Below, in pieces: positions 19,724 to 30,797 of a stretch of 64,000 nucleotides of DNA (its first letter is position 1; every line of letters starts with the position of its first letter). The notes under the pieces are model-generated. The model was not told the DNA's origin and did no database searches. It saw only the letters and a list, made by a program, of their open reading frames with translations. Origin of the DNA: an uncultured Alphaproteobacteria bacterium (GTDB lineage: Bacteria; Pseudomonadota; Alphaproteobacteria; Rs-D84); the NCBI GenBank assembly GCA_947646585.1, contig CANSHD010000001.1, forward strand, positions 563,210 to 627,209, given 5' to 3'. A program made the position numbers and the translations under genes.

Positions 19724-20320
19724 TTAGTTTGTGTAATAACATGCGGATGTGAACGTATATGTCCCGCTGCCGTCAGTCATGGTCGTGTTCGCGGGGATAT
19801 AGCATGCCGTTATCGTGGTGCTGCCCGCCGCCGAAGTACCGTATACTCCGCCCGACGACGGACAGCGCGTGCAACCCGACGTTCCGTTTGTGCTGCTGCC
19901 ATAATAGCCTGCGGCGCACCGATATGCGGTTGTGGCGTTGCACGTATTGCAGTTGCATGTGCGTGTCGTCTTCTTTTCGTATCCGGTGCCGGCCGCGGAC
20001 CACGCGGTATCGCTGGCGCAGTTGCTGCAACCGTTACAGTTTTCCTGACATGTGTAAAAAGTCCCTTCATTTGAACAGCCGAGCAACTTGCCCGTTGTTT
20101 TCTGTATTCGGGTATATCCTGTCGGACAGTTCATGCAGGAATAGACCTTGTTGTTGCCATAACATGTTGACGTTTTGTTAGAGCAGTTGGCGGTCAAATC
20201 CATTTCTTCATAATTTGAGATAGGCTCGCACATTGACGCCTGGCAGGCCAAGGTTGCGGCATATGCGCCGCCGGTTGCAACGCTAAGCATTCCTGCGGCG
20301 GCGGCCAGTATTTTTATCAT
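19724..20320 (-). CDS. Secreted Cys-rich protein, CYIP C-terminal family
   Basis: Signal peptide MIKILAAAAGMLSVATGGAYA; many CxxC; C-term CPSSGGVYGTSAAGSTTITACYIPANTTMTDGSGTYTFTSACYYTN. Start trimmed to MIKIL (RBS caggag). Confidence 0.8.
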   Translation of the reverse strand: MIKILAAAAGMLSVATGGAYAATLACQASMCEPISNYEEMDLTANCSNKTSTCYGNNKVYSCMNCPTGYTRIQKTTGKLLGCSNEGTFYTCQENCNGCSNCASDTAWSAAGTGYEKKTTRTCNCNTCNATTAYRCAAGYYGSSTNGTSGCTRCPSSGGVYGTSAAGSTTITACYIPANTTMTDGSGTYTFTSACYYTN

Positions 20321-20531
20321 ATTTCGTTCTCCTGTTGTTTTTGTAAACAAAAAACCACCGGAAATTCAGGTGGCAGGAGGTTCGAAACTATCGTAAAGAA
20401 TAGCAGTGTGCTTTCAATATATGACACACTCCTCCTGCCCCAACAGACAGGAGACGTTTATCGTCCGCATGACGCTTTACGAGAGGTTTCGACGCCTCAA
20501 CATCGGAAATCCCGATGTCACAGCGATTATG
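20321..20531 (-). promoter_or_regulatory. Leader element copy E (5'UTR of 19724-20320)
   Basis: GAGGCGTCGAAACCTC, CGTCATGCGGACG, CTCCTG...GGCAGGAGG...CTAT/ATAG...CCTCCTGCC, CCACC-GGTGG+T6, then CAGGAG SD. Confidence 0.75.
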
Positions 20532-20615
20532 TCACAGATTCTAAAATTTTACCAGCGATTTATTGATTGGCAACGGGACTGTGCGCTATCATATTGATTT
20601 TCATAGGTAAAATGA

Positions 20616-20870
20616 TATAATTACACATGTTGGCGGGTGTTCCGCCGATGGGGTGTCAGAACCTCTGCGTATGCGTTGTAATGGGCGTCTGTGGTGCGTT
20701 TTTTGCGCCATGGGTTTGGGTGTTGCAACGAAAAACAAACTCCTGGTTTAGGTCAGGAGGGCTGCGAATATATTGAATAAGCACACAATTCATACGATTG
20801 TTCTGAACCTCCTGACCACTCAAATTTTGGGTGGTTTTTCATTTTGAAAAACAAACAGGAGTATTAAGAA
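20616..20870 (+). promoter_or_regulatory. Leader element copy A (promoter + 5'UTR of 20871-21497)
   Basis: TATAAT 20616-20621; GGGGTGTCAGAACCTC; GCGTTG...CAACG; CTCCTG/GGTCAGGAGG/CCTCCTGACC; CCACTCAA..TTGGGTGG+T5; CAGGAG SD. Confidence 0.8.
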
Positions 20871-23522
<2,652 letters not shown>

Positions 23523-23588
23523 TCAGGCCCGCCTGCGCAATGGGAAAAAGAATCAGAAATAAAAAATCCCGCCTTTCGGCGGGTGTCT

Positions 23589-24401
23589 TTATTTTTCTTC
23601 CAGACCTTTCAGCAAAACGTCTTTCAGTTCGTTCGGCATCATTCCGGTTGTGGAATAACCGCAGTCCACGTGATGAACCTCGCCGGTCACCGCCGATGAC
23701 AGGTTGCTAAACAGATAAACGGCCGCACCCGATACGTCGTCCAGTGTCATATTGCGGCGCAATGGTGTCTGTTCCGCATTCAGGCGCAGCATCGCCTTGA
23801 ACCCGCCGACGCCACTGGATGCCAGTGTCATAATCGGACCGGCGCTGATTGCATTGACGCGGATTTTGTCGCGGCCCAGGTCGGATGCCAGATAACGAAC
23901 ACTGCTGTCCAGGGCGGATTTTGCCACACCCATGACGTTATAGTTCGGAACGGACTTTTCGCCGCCGAAATAGGTCAGGGCGACAATGCTGCCGCCGTCT
24001 TTCATCAGTTTTGATGCGCGACGCGTCAAATCAACCAACGAATACACGGAAATATCCATGGTGTTTTTAAAGTTTGCGCGTGTTGTGTCGGCATAGCGGC
24101 CGGTCAGCTCGTTTTTATCAGAAAACGCGATCGCATGCAGAACGCCGTCCAAATGTCCCCATTCTTTTTCGATTGCGGCAAACAGGGCGTCCATTTGCTC
24201 GTCATTTTGTACATTGCATTCCTGAACGAATTTCGCCCCGATGGATTCGGCCAGCGGGCGCACGCGTTTTTCCAAATTCGGCATCGCATACGGCATGGCG
24301 ATTTCTGCCCCTTCGTCATGGGCGCGCTTTGCGATTGCCCAGGCCATAGACCAATCGTTGGCCACGCCTGTAATCAGAATCTTTTTCCCTTTCAATAACA
24401 T
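23589..24401 (-). CDS. fabI: Enoyl-[acyl-carrier-protein] reductase (NADH)
   Basis: GKKILITGVANDWSMAWAIAKRAHDEGAEIA, VNAISAGPIMTLASSGVGGF. Confidence 0.97.
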   Translation of the reverse strand: MLLKGKKILITGVANDWSMAWAIAKRAHDEGAEIAMPYAMPNLEKRVRPLAESIGAKFVQECNVQNDEQMDALFAAIEKEWGHLDGVLHAIAFSDKNELTGRYADTTRANFKNTMDISVYSLVDLTRRASKLMKDGGSIVALTYFGGEKSVPNYNVMGVAKSALDSSVRYLASDLGRDKIRVNAISAGPIMTLASSGVGGFKAMLRLNAEQTPLRRNMTLDDVSGAAVYLFSNLSSAVTGEVHHVDCGYSTTGMMPNELKDVLLKGLEEK

Positions 24402-24521
24402 TTTTTCAATCCTTTTTCGTGATATTGGACGCTAAAAATATAACACCAAATATACATAAATGCAATAAATGAAAAAAAGACTTGAAATAGAGGAAAAAAG
24501 GTTATAAGATATGCGGGCAAT

Positions 24522-24597
24522 TCGGGCATAGTTCAGTCGGTAGAACAACGGACTGTTAATCCGTATGTCGCTGGTTCGAGTCCAGCTGCCCGAGCCA
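24522..24597 (+). tRNA. tRNA-Asn (GTT)
   Basis: TCGGGCATAGTTCAGTCGGTAGAACAACGGACTGTTAATCCGTATGTCGCTGGTTCGAGTCCAGCTGCCCGAGCCA. Confidence 0.97.
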
Positions 24598-24670
24598 AGT
24601 TTTACAAGCCGTCCCACCGGGGCGGTTTTTTGTTGGGCTTCCAATACCCGCACGCGGTTCGATAATTTCT
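24591..24670 (+). repeat. Direct repeat copy 1: tRNA-Asn 3' end + terminator flank
   Basis: cgagccaagttttacaagccgtcccaccggggcggttttttgttgg...cacgcggttcgataatttc, repeated at 25557-25636. Confidence 0.9.
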
Positions 24671-24819
24671 GAATTAAAATGGCAAAATTTTGACCGTTAT
24701 CGAACAGTTCAAATAAAAAGGGTTGGATTTCCAACCTTTTTTACACATTCGAGTCCAACCACCCTGATTTTTATTGTTTTGTATATCAATTACGATTATA
24801 ATCCTTGCAAAGGACTAGT

Positions 24820-25275
24820 ATGAAAAAACTATTGTTTTGTTTCAGTGTGTTATTGCAGGCAGCTTGCACGAATACTACGCCAAAGGCCGGCTTTGATGTC
24901 GAACCTATAAAAACTAATGAATATTTAGGCGCAGGATACGAACATCTAGACGGAAAATTGTTTCGCATATTTTGCGGTGGCAATGGATATGCTAGCTATA
25001 GTTTTGTAAAAGATAGCTGTATGTATAACACTGCCGCGTTTAGCCATTTTATGGGCTATGATTATTTTTATATGGTTTCAAAAGATGGCGATACAAGCAA
25101 AACTCAAACAGGATACGTTTCCAATGGGGTATACGTTCCATATGAGATAACCAAACATAGTCAATACTATACAATTTTATTGCTTGAAAAGAACGAAATA
25201 GGTAAATTTAATAATTATTATAAAGTATCGGATTACTACACGCCAAGTGAAGAAGGAGAAGGTACAAATGAATAA
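24820..25275 (+). CDS. Predicted lipoprotein of unknown function
   Basis: MKKLLFCFSVLLQAACTN lipobox; AT-rich cassette between the two direct repeats. Confidence 0.75.
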   Translation: MKKLLFCFSVLLQAACTNTTPKAGFDVEPIKTNEYLGAGYEHLDGKLFRIFCGGNGYASYSFVKDSCMYNTAAFSHFMGYDYFYMVSKDGDTSKTQTGYVSNGVYVPYEITKHSQYYTILLLEKNEIGKFNNYYKVSDYYTPSEEGEGTNE

Positions 25276-25501
25276 TACTATTTGGCATTTGAATACGGAC
25301 AGACCTCAAAAAGGAGCCGAGATTTTGTGTGTTGGTCATAACGAAAATGGCGACTTTATCATTTATGGAAAGACACAGCATTACCAAGATACATTCTGCA
25401 TCGTCGATAATATTGAAGTTGAATACGCAAGCGATATAGACAAGTGGTGTTATATAAAAGATTTGTTGGCATTGTTGCAGAAAACCGATAGCTATAAATA
25501 A
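25268..25501 (+). CDS. Small cytoplasmic protein of unknown function
   Basis: Overlaps the preceding lipoprotein gene; MNNTIWHLNTDRPQKGAEILCVGHNENGDF. Confidence 0.6.
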   Translation: MNNTIWHLNTDRPQKGAEILCVGHNENGDFIIYGKTQHYQDTFCIVDNIEVEYASDIDKWCYIKDLLALLQKTDSYK

Positions 25502-25556
25502 TTTTTTAGTTCTCTAAATTCTGTCGGATATTCCACTCGATAACTGCAATCTGAGC

Positions 25557-25636
25557 CGAGCCAAGATTTACACACCGTCCCACTGGGGCGGTTTTTTGTT
25601 AGTTTCTCGACATCTGCGCACGGTTCGATAATTTCC
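25557..25636 (+). repeat. Direct repeat copy 2 of tRNA-Asn 3' flank
   Basis: cgagccaagatttacacaccgtcccactggggcggttttttgttag...cgcacggttcgataatttc. Confidence 0.9.
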
Positions 25637-25743
25637 AAACAAAAAACACAAATAAAAAAACAAGGAATCCAACTACTGATAAAAATATTTACTTTTAATG
25701 AATAACGGGCTAACATGTTAAAAATAAAAAAAGGATTATCAAC

Positions 25744-26361
25744 ATGATACGTATTGACCCAACGAAAAGCAGTCTGCGTCAAAAGGCAGATGCCGCCAAG
25801 TTAGGCAGATGCAAATATCTGATAGCCGTTCTGGAAGAGCCCAGTGACCCCAAAAATATTGGAACCGTGATACGCAATGTCAATGCGTTGGGTGTAGAAA
25901 AGCTTTATATAGTAGATAGCAAAAGGGTTATTCCAACATCATGGGAATCTATGCGCGGTAATAAAACATTATTAAAGACATCTGTGTCGGGGGTTAAATG
26001 GAGTTTTGTTAAAAAGTTTAAAACAACAGAGGAATGTTTAGACCATCTTGAAAAAAATGGATATACATCTGTTGTAACATCGCCGCATATAAAGGGCAAG
26101 ACCAATGTGATATTGCAAGATGGTGATTTTACACAAGATAAATTAGCAGTTTGGTTTGGAAACGAAGCGAGGGGCATCAGCAATTTGGCGGTTGAAAGAA
26201 GTGCTGCATGTATTCAAATAGAAATGTATGGTATCATAGAAAGCCTTAACCTAGCCACATCAACCGGTATTGTTTTATATGAAATAACCAAACAAAGACG
26301 CGAATATCAAAAAAATAACAAGCGCGCCCGCAAAACTAATCCACCAATAAAGAAATCGTGA
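25744..26361 (+). CDS. TrmH/SpoU-family RNA 2'-O-methyltransferase
   Basis: LEEPSDPKNIGTVIRNVNALGVEKLYIVD, VWFGNEARGIS, ESLNLATSTGIVLYE. Confidence 0.9.
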   Translation: MIRIDPTKSSLRQKADAAKLGRCKYLIAVLEEPSDPKNIGTVIRNVNALGVEKLYIVDSKRVIPTSWESMRGNKTLLKTSVSGVKWSFVKKFKTTEECLDHLEKNGYTSVVTSPHIKGKTNVILQDGDFTQDKLAVWFGNEARGISNLAVERSAACIQIEMYGIIESLNLATSTGIVLYEITKQRREYQKNNKRARKTNPPIKKS

Positions 26362-26421
26362 TAACAGTTTTTTTGCAGCAGAGTTGTCGGGCTAATTTTG
26401 CAAAATCATCTGGAGACCCCA

Positions 26422-26452
26422 TTTGATAACCGCAAGCTGGACAAGCCAAGAA
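26422..26452 (+). repeat. att-like degenerate tRNA-end motif 3
   Basis: tttgataaccgcaagctggacaagccaagaa, resembling the motif at 25532-25566; followed by a ggggcttc..gaagcccc hairpin. Confidence 0.45.
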
Positions 26453-26702
26453 TTTCGGGGCTTCTACGTGAAGCCCCGTTTTTATTTTTGCCACCATGGG
26501 GCACGTATGGGGCAATTTGTTTAACAAATGATAATCGGGTTTAGCAATTAAAAGCCCGAAAGGCTCTGAAGTTCGGTGCTTTTACATATGTTTATTCGCG
26601 CATTGCCCATATATTCCCTTAAAACGGCACAAAGATATTGTAATAAAAGAATTTTTTGAATATAATCTCATTTGTCAGATTTATAAAAATTAGGATAAAA
26701 TC

Positions 26703-27149
26703 ATGTCTATCACACAAGAAAATGGGAAAATAGGCGAGCAGGAGGTTGTTGATTTGGTCTTGTGCCCAAATTGCAAAAAGAAACTGATGTTATTGCCTCC
26801 CAATTATCCTTTGTGTGATATACAGTGCACGGGCTGTCAATTTAGAGCGCAGATAAAAACAGCAAATAGCAAACCGTCGGCGACCGTTCGTGGGGCCGGA
26901 TGGGACATAATGGAAAAGGTTTTAAAGGCGGGAATACTGCCGCCGTTGCTCATATTGAACTTTAAATGGAGAGAAAAGGGCTGCCAATTTCAGGAAATCA
27001 GATTTTATCCGTTTGTTCCAAAGTCTCATTTAAGTAAATACACTTTATCGCCGCATGCCAGAAGAGCAAATTATAGAATGTTCAATTATGTAAACATGGA
27101 TAAATTGCCCTATATGGTACTGTATAAAAACCGAACTGAAATAGCGTAA
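26703..27149 (+). CDS. DpnI-like PD-(D/E)xK nuclease domain protein (148 aa)
   Basis: CPNC...CDIQCTGCQFRAQIKTA zinc-finger/nuclease core with the same spacing as DpnI CPNC...DFYCNHCSEEFELKSK (from memory), plus LSPHARRANY ~ LAPTARRAGW. Confidence 0.75.
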   Translation: MSITQENGKIGEQEVVDLVLCPNCKKKLMLLPPNYPLCDIQCTGCQFRAQIKTANSKPSATVRGAGWDIMEKVLKAGILPPLLILNFKWREKGCQFQEIRFYPFVPKSHLSKYTLSPHARRANYRMFNYVNMDKLPYMVLYKNRTEIA

Positions 27150-27264
27150 CTGTAGCATAGGCAACACACTACACATGCTTATAGCCATGGTGTATGCTAT
27201 GCGCTCGTTGAGCATGAATCTTTTTGAAACGATGTCAAAATACCTAGATATACTAGAAAACTCT

Positions 27265-27298
27265 ATTCAATAATCACAAGCTGGGGCTAGTCAAAGAT
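27265..27298 (+). repeat. att-like degenerate tRNA-end motif 4
   Basis: attcaataatcacaagctggggctagtcaaagat. Confidence 0.35.
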
Positions 27299-27414
27299 TC
27301 TACCGTAAAATCAAGTGACTTTGCAAGCTGTGATTTGGGCAGAGCTAATATATGCCTTATATACGTGTGGCATGTGCACTGTAGCACGTATATGTAGTTA
27401 TTGATTTAAATGAA

Positions 27415-28590
27415 TTATATAAAGAGTCTATCACTGTAGGGCAGGGCGTTTATATAGTCCTCCATAAATTGCCAATCGGGTATAAACCCATCTCTGTTGT
27501 ATTTGTGTGTCTTGTCAACAATTGGCATTCCTGCCTTATTGCGTTGAATTGGGAGTTTTAATAATGTCTTTTTTATATTATCAATTTTATACGCACGTCC
27601 ATATGAATATTTTAACTTTTCTTTGTTAAACAAGCTGATCATAAATAAACCTCGCAGTTTATTTAGCCATTTTGCTCGTAAAATAACCATGTGGTCGCCA
27701 GTAATAAAGTCGCCGTTGTGGTAAAAACATGTGGCAGTTGTATCTCCAATTGTAATAGCATTACCTGTTTCAATACTAAACTCATCTGTAACGGCAGCTG
27801 TATATTTACAGCCGTTATTTAAATCAGTACGAGTGATATAAGGAATTGCAATTGTTCCTACTGTTTCCTCTATGTCTTCGTCTGTATATGCTGTTCCTTT
27901 GTATATTTCATCAAATAAATCGCCGACATAAAATTCTGCCCATTCAGAAATATTAAGTTCTAGCGTCTTATTATGACCGCGTTTGGTGGTTAAGGGTTTA
28001 TGATGTAATGATTGAATATATGACTCCATAAAACGCCAATCAGGAATATATCCGTGTTGTGAATATTTATAGGTTGTATCAATTACTGGAGAGCCATCAT
28101 AATTTGATTGAACCGGAAGTTTTATAACAATGTTTTTTGATTTTTCTATATCATGCAATTTTCTTCCGTATGACCATTTATAACGCTCTTTATTAATAAT
28201 AGAACAAATAAACATTGCTATTTGCATATTTAATTCAAATCTTGGGGTGCAAATAGTTTCATCATGACTGCTGGTAAATGTTGATGATTGAAAGTACGCA
28301 TGACATACAGAACCATTATTGGTAATAGTTATGCAGTTTCCTGCAAATATTTTCCCTTCTAATGTGTTATCTGTTTCACCTGTTCTGTTGCTGGACATAA
28401 TGCTTTTGATTGCACAGTAATCTGTAACACCGTTGTTTTCAGCTGTTGCGCCTAAAAATGGTACAGAGGTAGATGTACGTTTGGTTTCAATGGTTTCCGG
28501 TTTGTTATTAAAGAAACCGTTTCTCATATCAAACAGTGATGAAAGCATAAATTCTTGCCAGTTCTCCGTATTAAGCTTCATAAATCTCAC
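27415..28590 (-). CDS. Specificity (S) subunit of a type I/IIB R-M system, two TRD half-repeats
   Basis: Two-fold repeat WQEFMLSSLFDMRNG.../WAEFYVGDLFDEIYKG... and PDWRFMESYIQSL/PDWQFMEDYINAL. Confidence 0.9.
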   Translation of the reverse strand: MRFMKLNTENWQEFMLSSLFDMRNGFFNNKPETIETKRTSTSVPFLGATAENNGVTDYCAIKSIMSSNRTGETDNTLEGKIFAGNCITITNNGSVCHAYFQSSTFTSSHDETICTPRFELNMQIAMFICSIINKERYKWSYGRKLHDIEKSKNIVIKLPVQSNYDGSPVIDTTYKYSQHGYIPDWRFMESYIQSLHHKPLTTKRGHNKTLELNISEWAEFYVGDLFDEIYKGTAYTDEDIEETVGTIAIPYITRTDLNNGCKYTAAVTDEFSIETGNAITIGDTTATCFYHNGDFITGDHMVILRAKWLNKLRGLFMISLFNKEKLKYSYGRAYKIDNIKKTLLKLPIQRNKAGMPIVDKTHKYNRDGFIPDWQFMEDYINALPYSDRLFI

Positions 28591-30517
28591 CTTTTTTAAT
28601 CAAATAAGAGAGATAGTTATTCAGTGTTTGCTGAAAATCGCTTTCTGTAAGTTTGGTGTAATCGGTTTTCATATATGCTTCACAAAGCCATTCATCATCG
28701 CCTGTGACAGCTTGAACGGCAGATTTACCGTCCGCCACGCTTTTATTTTCAAAAGCATACAGCCATTCATCCTCGATAATTTTCCATTTTGAGGTGCCGT
28801 CCGGATTAAACTGTTCAACTCGTCCAAGGTTCTTTTTCTTAATGAAGCCATCTTCTTTACAATATCCAAAGAATGTTGCGCGTGCTGTTCCGTCTGGCTT
28901 AACATGGGGCTGGCCTAATGTAAATAACATACAGCATGCATTAACAGATGAGCCAGGATAAAACATGTCGGCAGGAAGTGAAAATACTGCGTCCAACGTA
29001 TTATCTTGTAGCAGTGCTATTTTCTCATCATTAATGATGCTGCTTGTTCCAATTGCGCACTGAAGCGGTAACAATACAGCCAATTTAACGAATTTTCGTG
29101 GTTTACAATCCTTTACTCTTTGTTCATTCATACTCTTGATTATATCAGAAAGGTAGTGAATAAAAACTAAACCCTTGGTTGGATCCTCTTTCCCATCTTT
29201 TGCCTTGCCCCACTTGGTTTTATATTTTTCGGGAATGCTTTTAGGTTTGGCGTTATATGGCGGATTCATCAATATAATATCGGGATCGGCTTTCTTTATA
29301 AATGATTCGCTATCAAAACAACTAGCAAATTCTATATTAGAATTTCCATCCCCGTGAATTAGCATATTGGTTGTAGAAAGTCCATATGCCTTCTCTTCTA
29401 CTTCGATCCCGTAAATATTTTCAAGTCGAACTTTTTGCATCATTTGCTCAGACTCTTTGTCCGTTCTTCCCTTGCGGGCATCGGCAAGCTCTTTAACCAG
29501 TGCTTGAACTAAAAAAGAACCGCTGCCACAAGTCGCGTCCAAGACTTTTTTGTGACAATCTACTTCTGTCAACCTGCACATAAAATCAGTAATATGATCA
29601 GGGGTAAATGCTTGATTTTTATCTGCTTTGCCGGTATATTTATTGAAAGCAATAAAAAACAAATTAAGTATATCTTGGCCTTCGGAACTCTCTGTATCAA
29701 TATAGCGATATATATCTGTCAAGATCGTATCAAATATTTCTTCCCATTCTTTTTTTGTTAATTTTTTTACTTTTTGATCTCCCAGAACATTTTTTTGAAG
29801 CAACTCTATTTTCTTTGCTTTATTGGCTGAACCATCAAGTAAATCACTTAAAGTAGTTTCAATTTCAGCACGAATAGATTTTTCACTAGTCATAGAGTTT
29901 AGATAATTATTCATGCGAGAAACGGCTTCAGTGCTTATATATGTTATCCCCCAATTTTTGATAAGTTTCTTTATGTGTAGCAAAATAGTTCCAACAAACT
30001 GACTGCGTAATTTCTCATCAATATCTTTTTTATGAAGCATTTCATTAAGCTTATAAGTATTCTTTAGTACGCGCTCCCTATCATTAGATTTGTTTATGTC
30101 AAATAATCTTATATAATGTTCCATTTCATCAAAAATAAGTTCTTCTTTTAAAAAGTGGTCGTCATCCATTACAGAACGCCATACTTTCATTTTTGTATTA
30201 GTCGTATTTGCGAGAATACAAATTATTTTCTTTGTTTTATGAACGGCGCGTTCCTCTTCAAGATACTCTTCCAATTGTGCTTCATCTGCTTTTACAAAGT
30301 TTTGCTTTGTCTCAACAAGGATTGTTACATCTTCTTTTTGAAAGCGTAAGTCGACTTTAAAGTGTTTATAGGCATGCCCCAACAATTTTTCTAATTTGTG
30401 TTTTGAGCCCGCAGCAGCGACATAACTGTATTCGCCGCCTTCAATATTTGATACAAGATATTCTTTTCCGATAATATTGACAATTGCAACCCTGTCCATA
30501 GCCTTTTCCTTACTCAA
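28571..30517 (-). CDS. BcgI-like RM subunit: N-terminal nuclease + N6-adenine methyltransferase (648 aa)
   Basis: SAM motif VLDATCGSGSF, catalytic LMNPPYNAK; N-term FKVDLRFQKEDVTILVETKQ (D56...E69-T-K71). Confidence 0.88.
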   Translation of the reverse strand: MSKEKAMDRVAIVNIIGKEYLVSNIEGGEYSYVAAAGSKHKLEKLLGHAYKHFKVDLRFQKEDVTILVETKQNFVKADEAQLEEYLEEERAVHKTKKIICILANTTNTKMKVWRSVMDDDHFLKEELIFDEMEHYIRLFDINKSNDRERVLKNTYKLNEMLHKKDIDEKLRSQFVGTILLHIKKLIKNWGITYISTEAVSRMNNYLNSMTSEKSIRAEIETTLSDLLDGSANKAKKIELLQKNVLGDQKVKKLTKKEWEEIFDTILTDIYRYIDTESSEGQDILNLFFIAFNKYTGKADKNQAFTPDHITDFMCRLTEVDCHKKVLDATCGSGSFLVQALVKELADARKGRTDKESEQMMQKVRLENIYGIEVEEKAYGLSTTNMLIHGDGNSNIEFASCFDSESFIKKADPDIILMNPPYNAKPKSIPEKYKTKWGKAKDGKEDPTKGLVFIHYLSDIIKSMNEQRVKDCKPRKFVKLAVLLPLQCAIGTSSIINDEKIALLQDNTLDAVFSLPADMFYPGSSVNACCMLFTLGQPHVKPDGTARATFFGYCKEDGFIKKKNLGRVEQFNPDGTSKWKIIEDEWLYAFENKSVADGKSAVQAVTGDDEWLCEAYMKTDYTKLTESDFQQTLNNYLSYLIKKGEIYEA

Positions 30518-30797
30518 TATAAATTACTTGTATTATATCATTTTTTTCATTTTATACAAACAACCATTAAATACATTGCATCAATATTTGGATATTAATA
30601 TAAGAGGATATTTTATAGCATATTGAAGCGTATTTTGCCCAATTGGCGCTATGTGATGATAACCTAAGCGTTTCAGGATAGCCTTACAGCTACTCAAACA
30701 GAGTGGCTATTATACAAAAGGCGCATCGCGCTTTTATTGTAATAGGTAACCAGAAATAGCTTTGAAATAGGCTATGGCATCCGTAGCTTTGGTAATA

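Noticed and set aside
24432-24734. 100-aa ORF ending near tRNA-Asn (SGSWTRTSDIRINSPLFY)
   Set aside because: Antisense translation of tRNA-Asn, a common annotation artefact; no recombinase domain.
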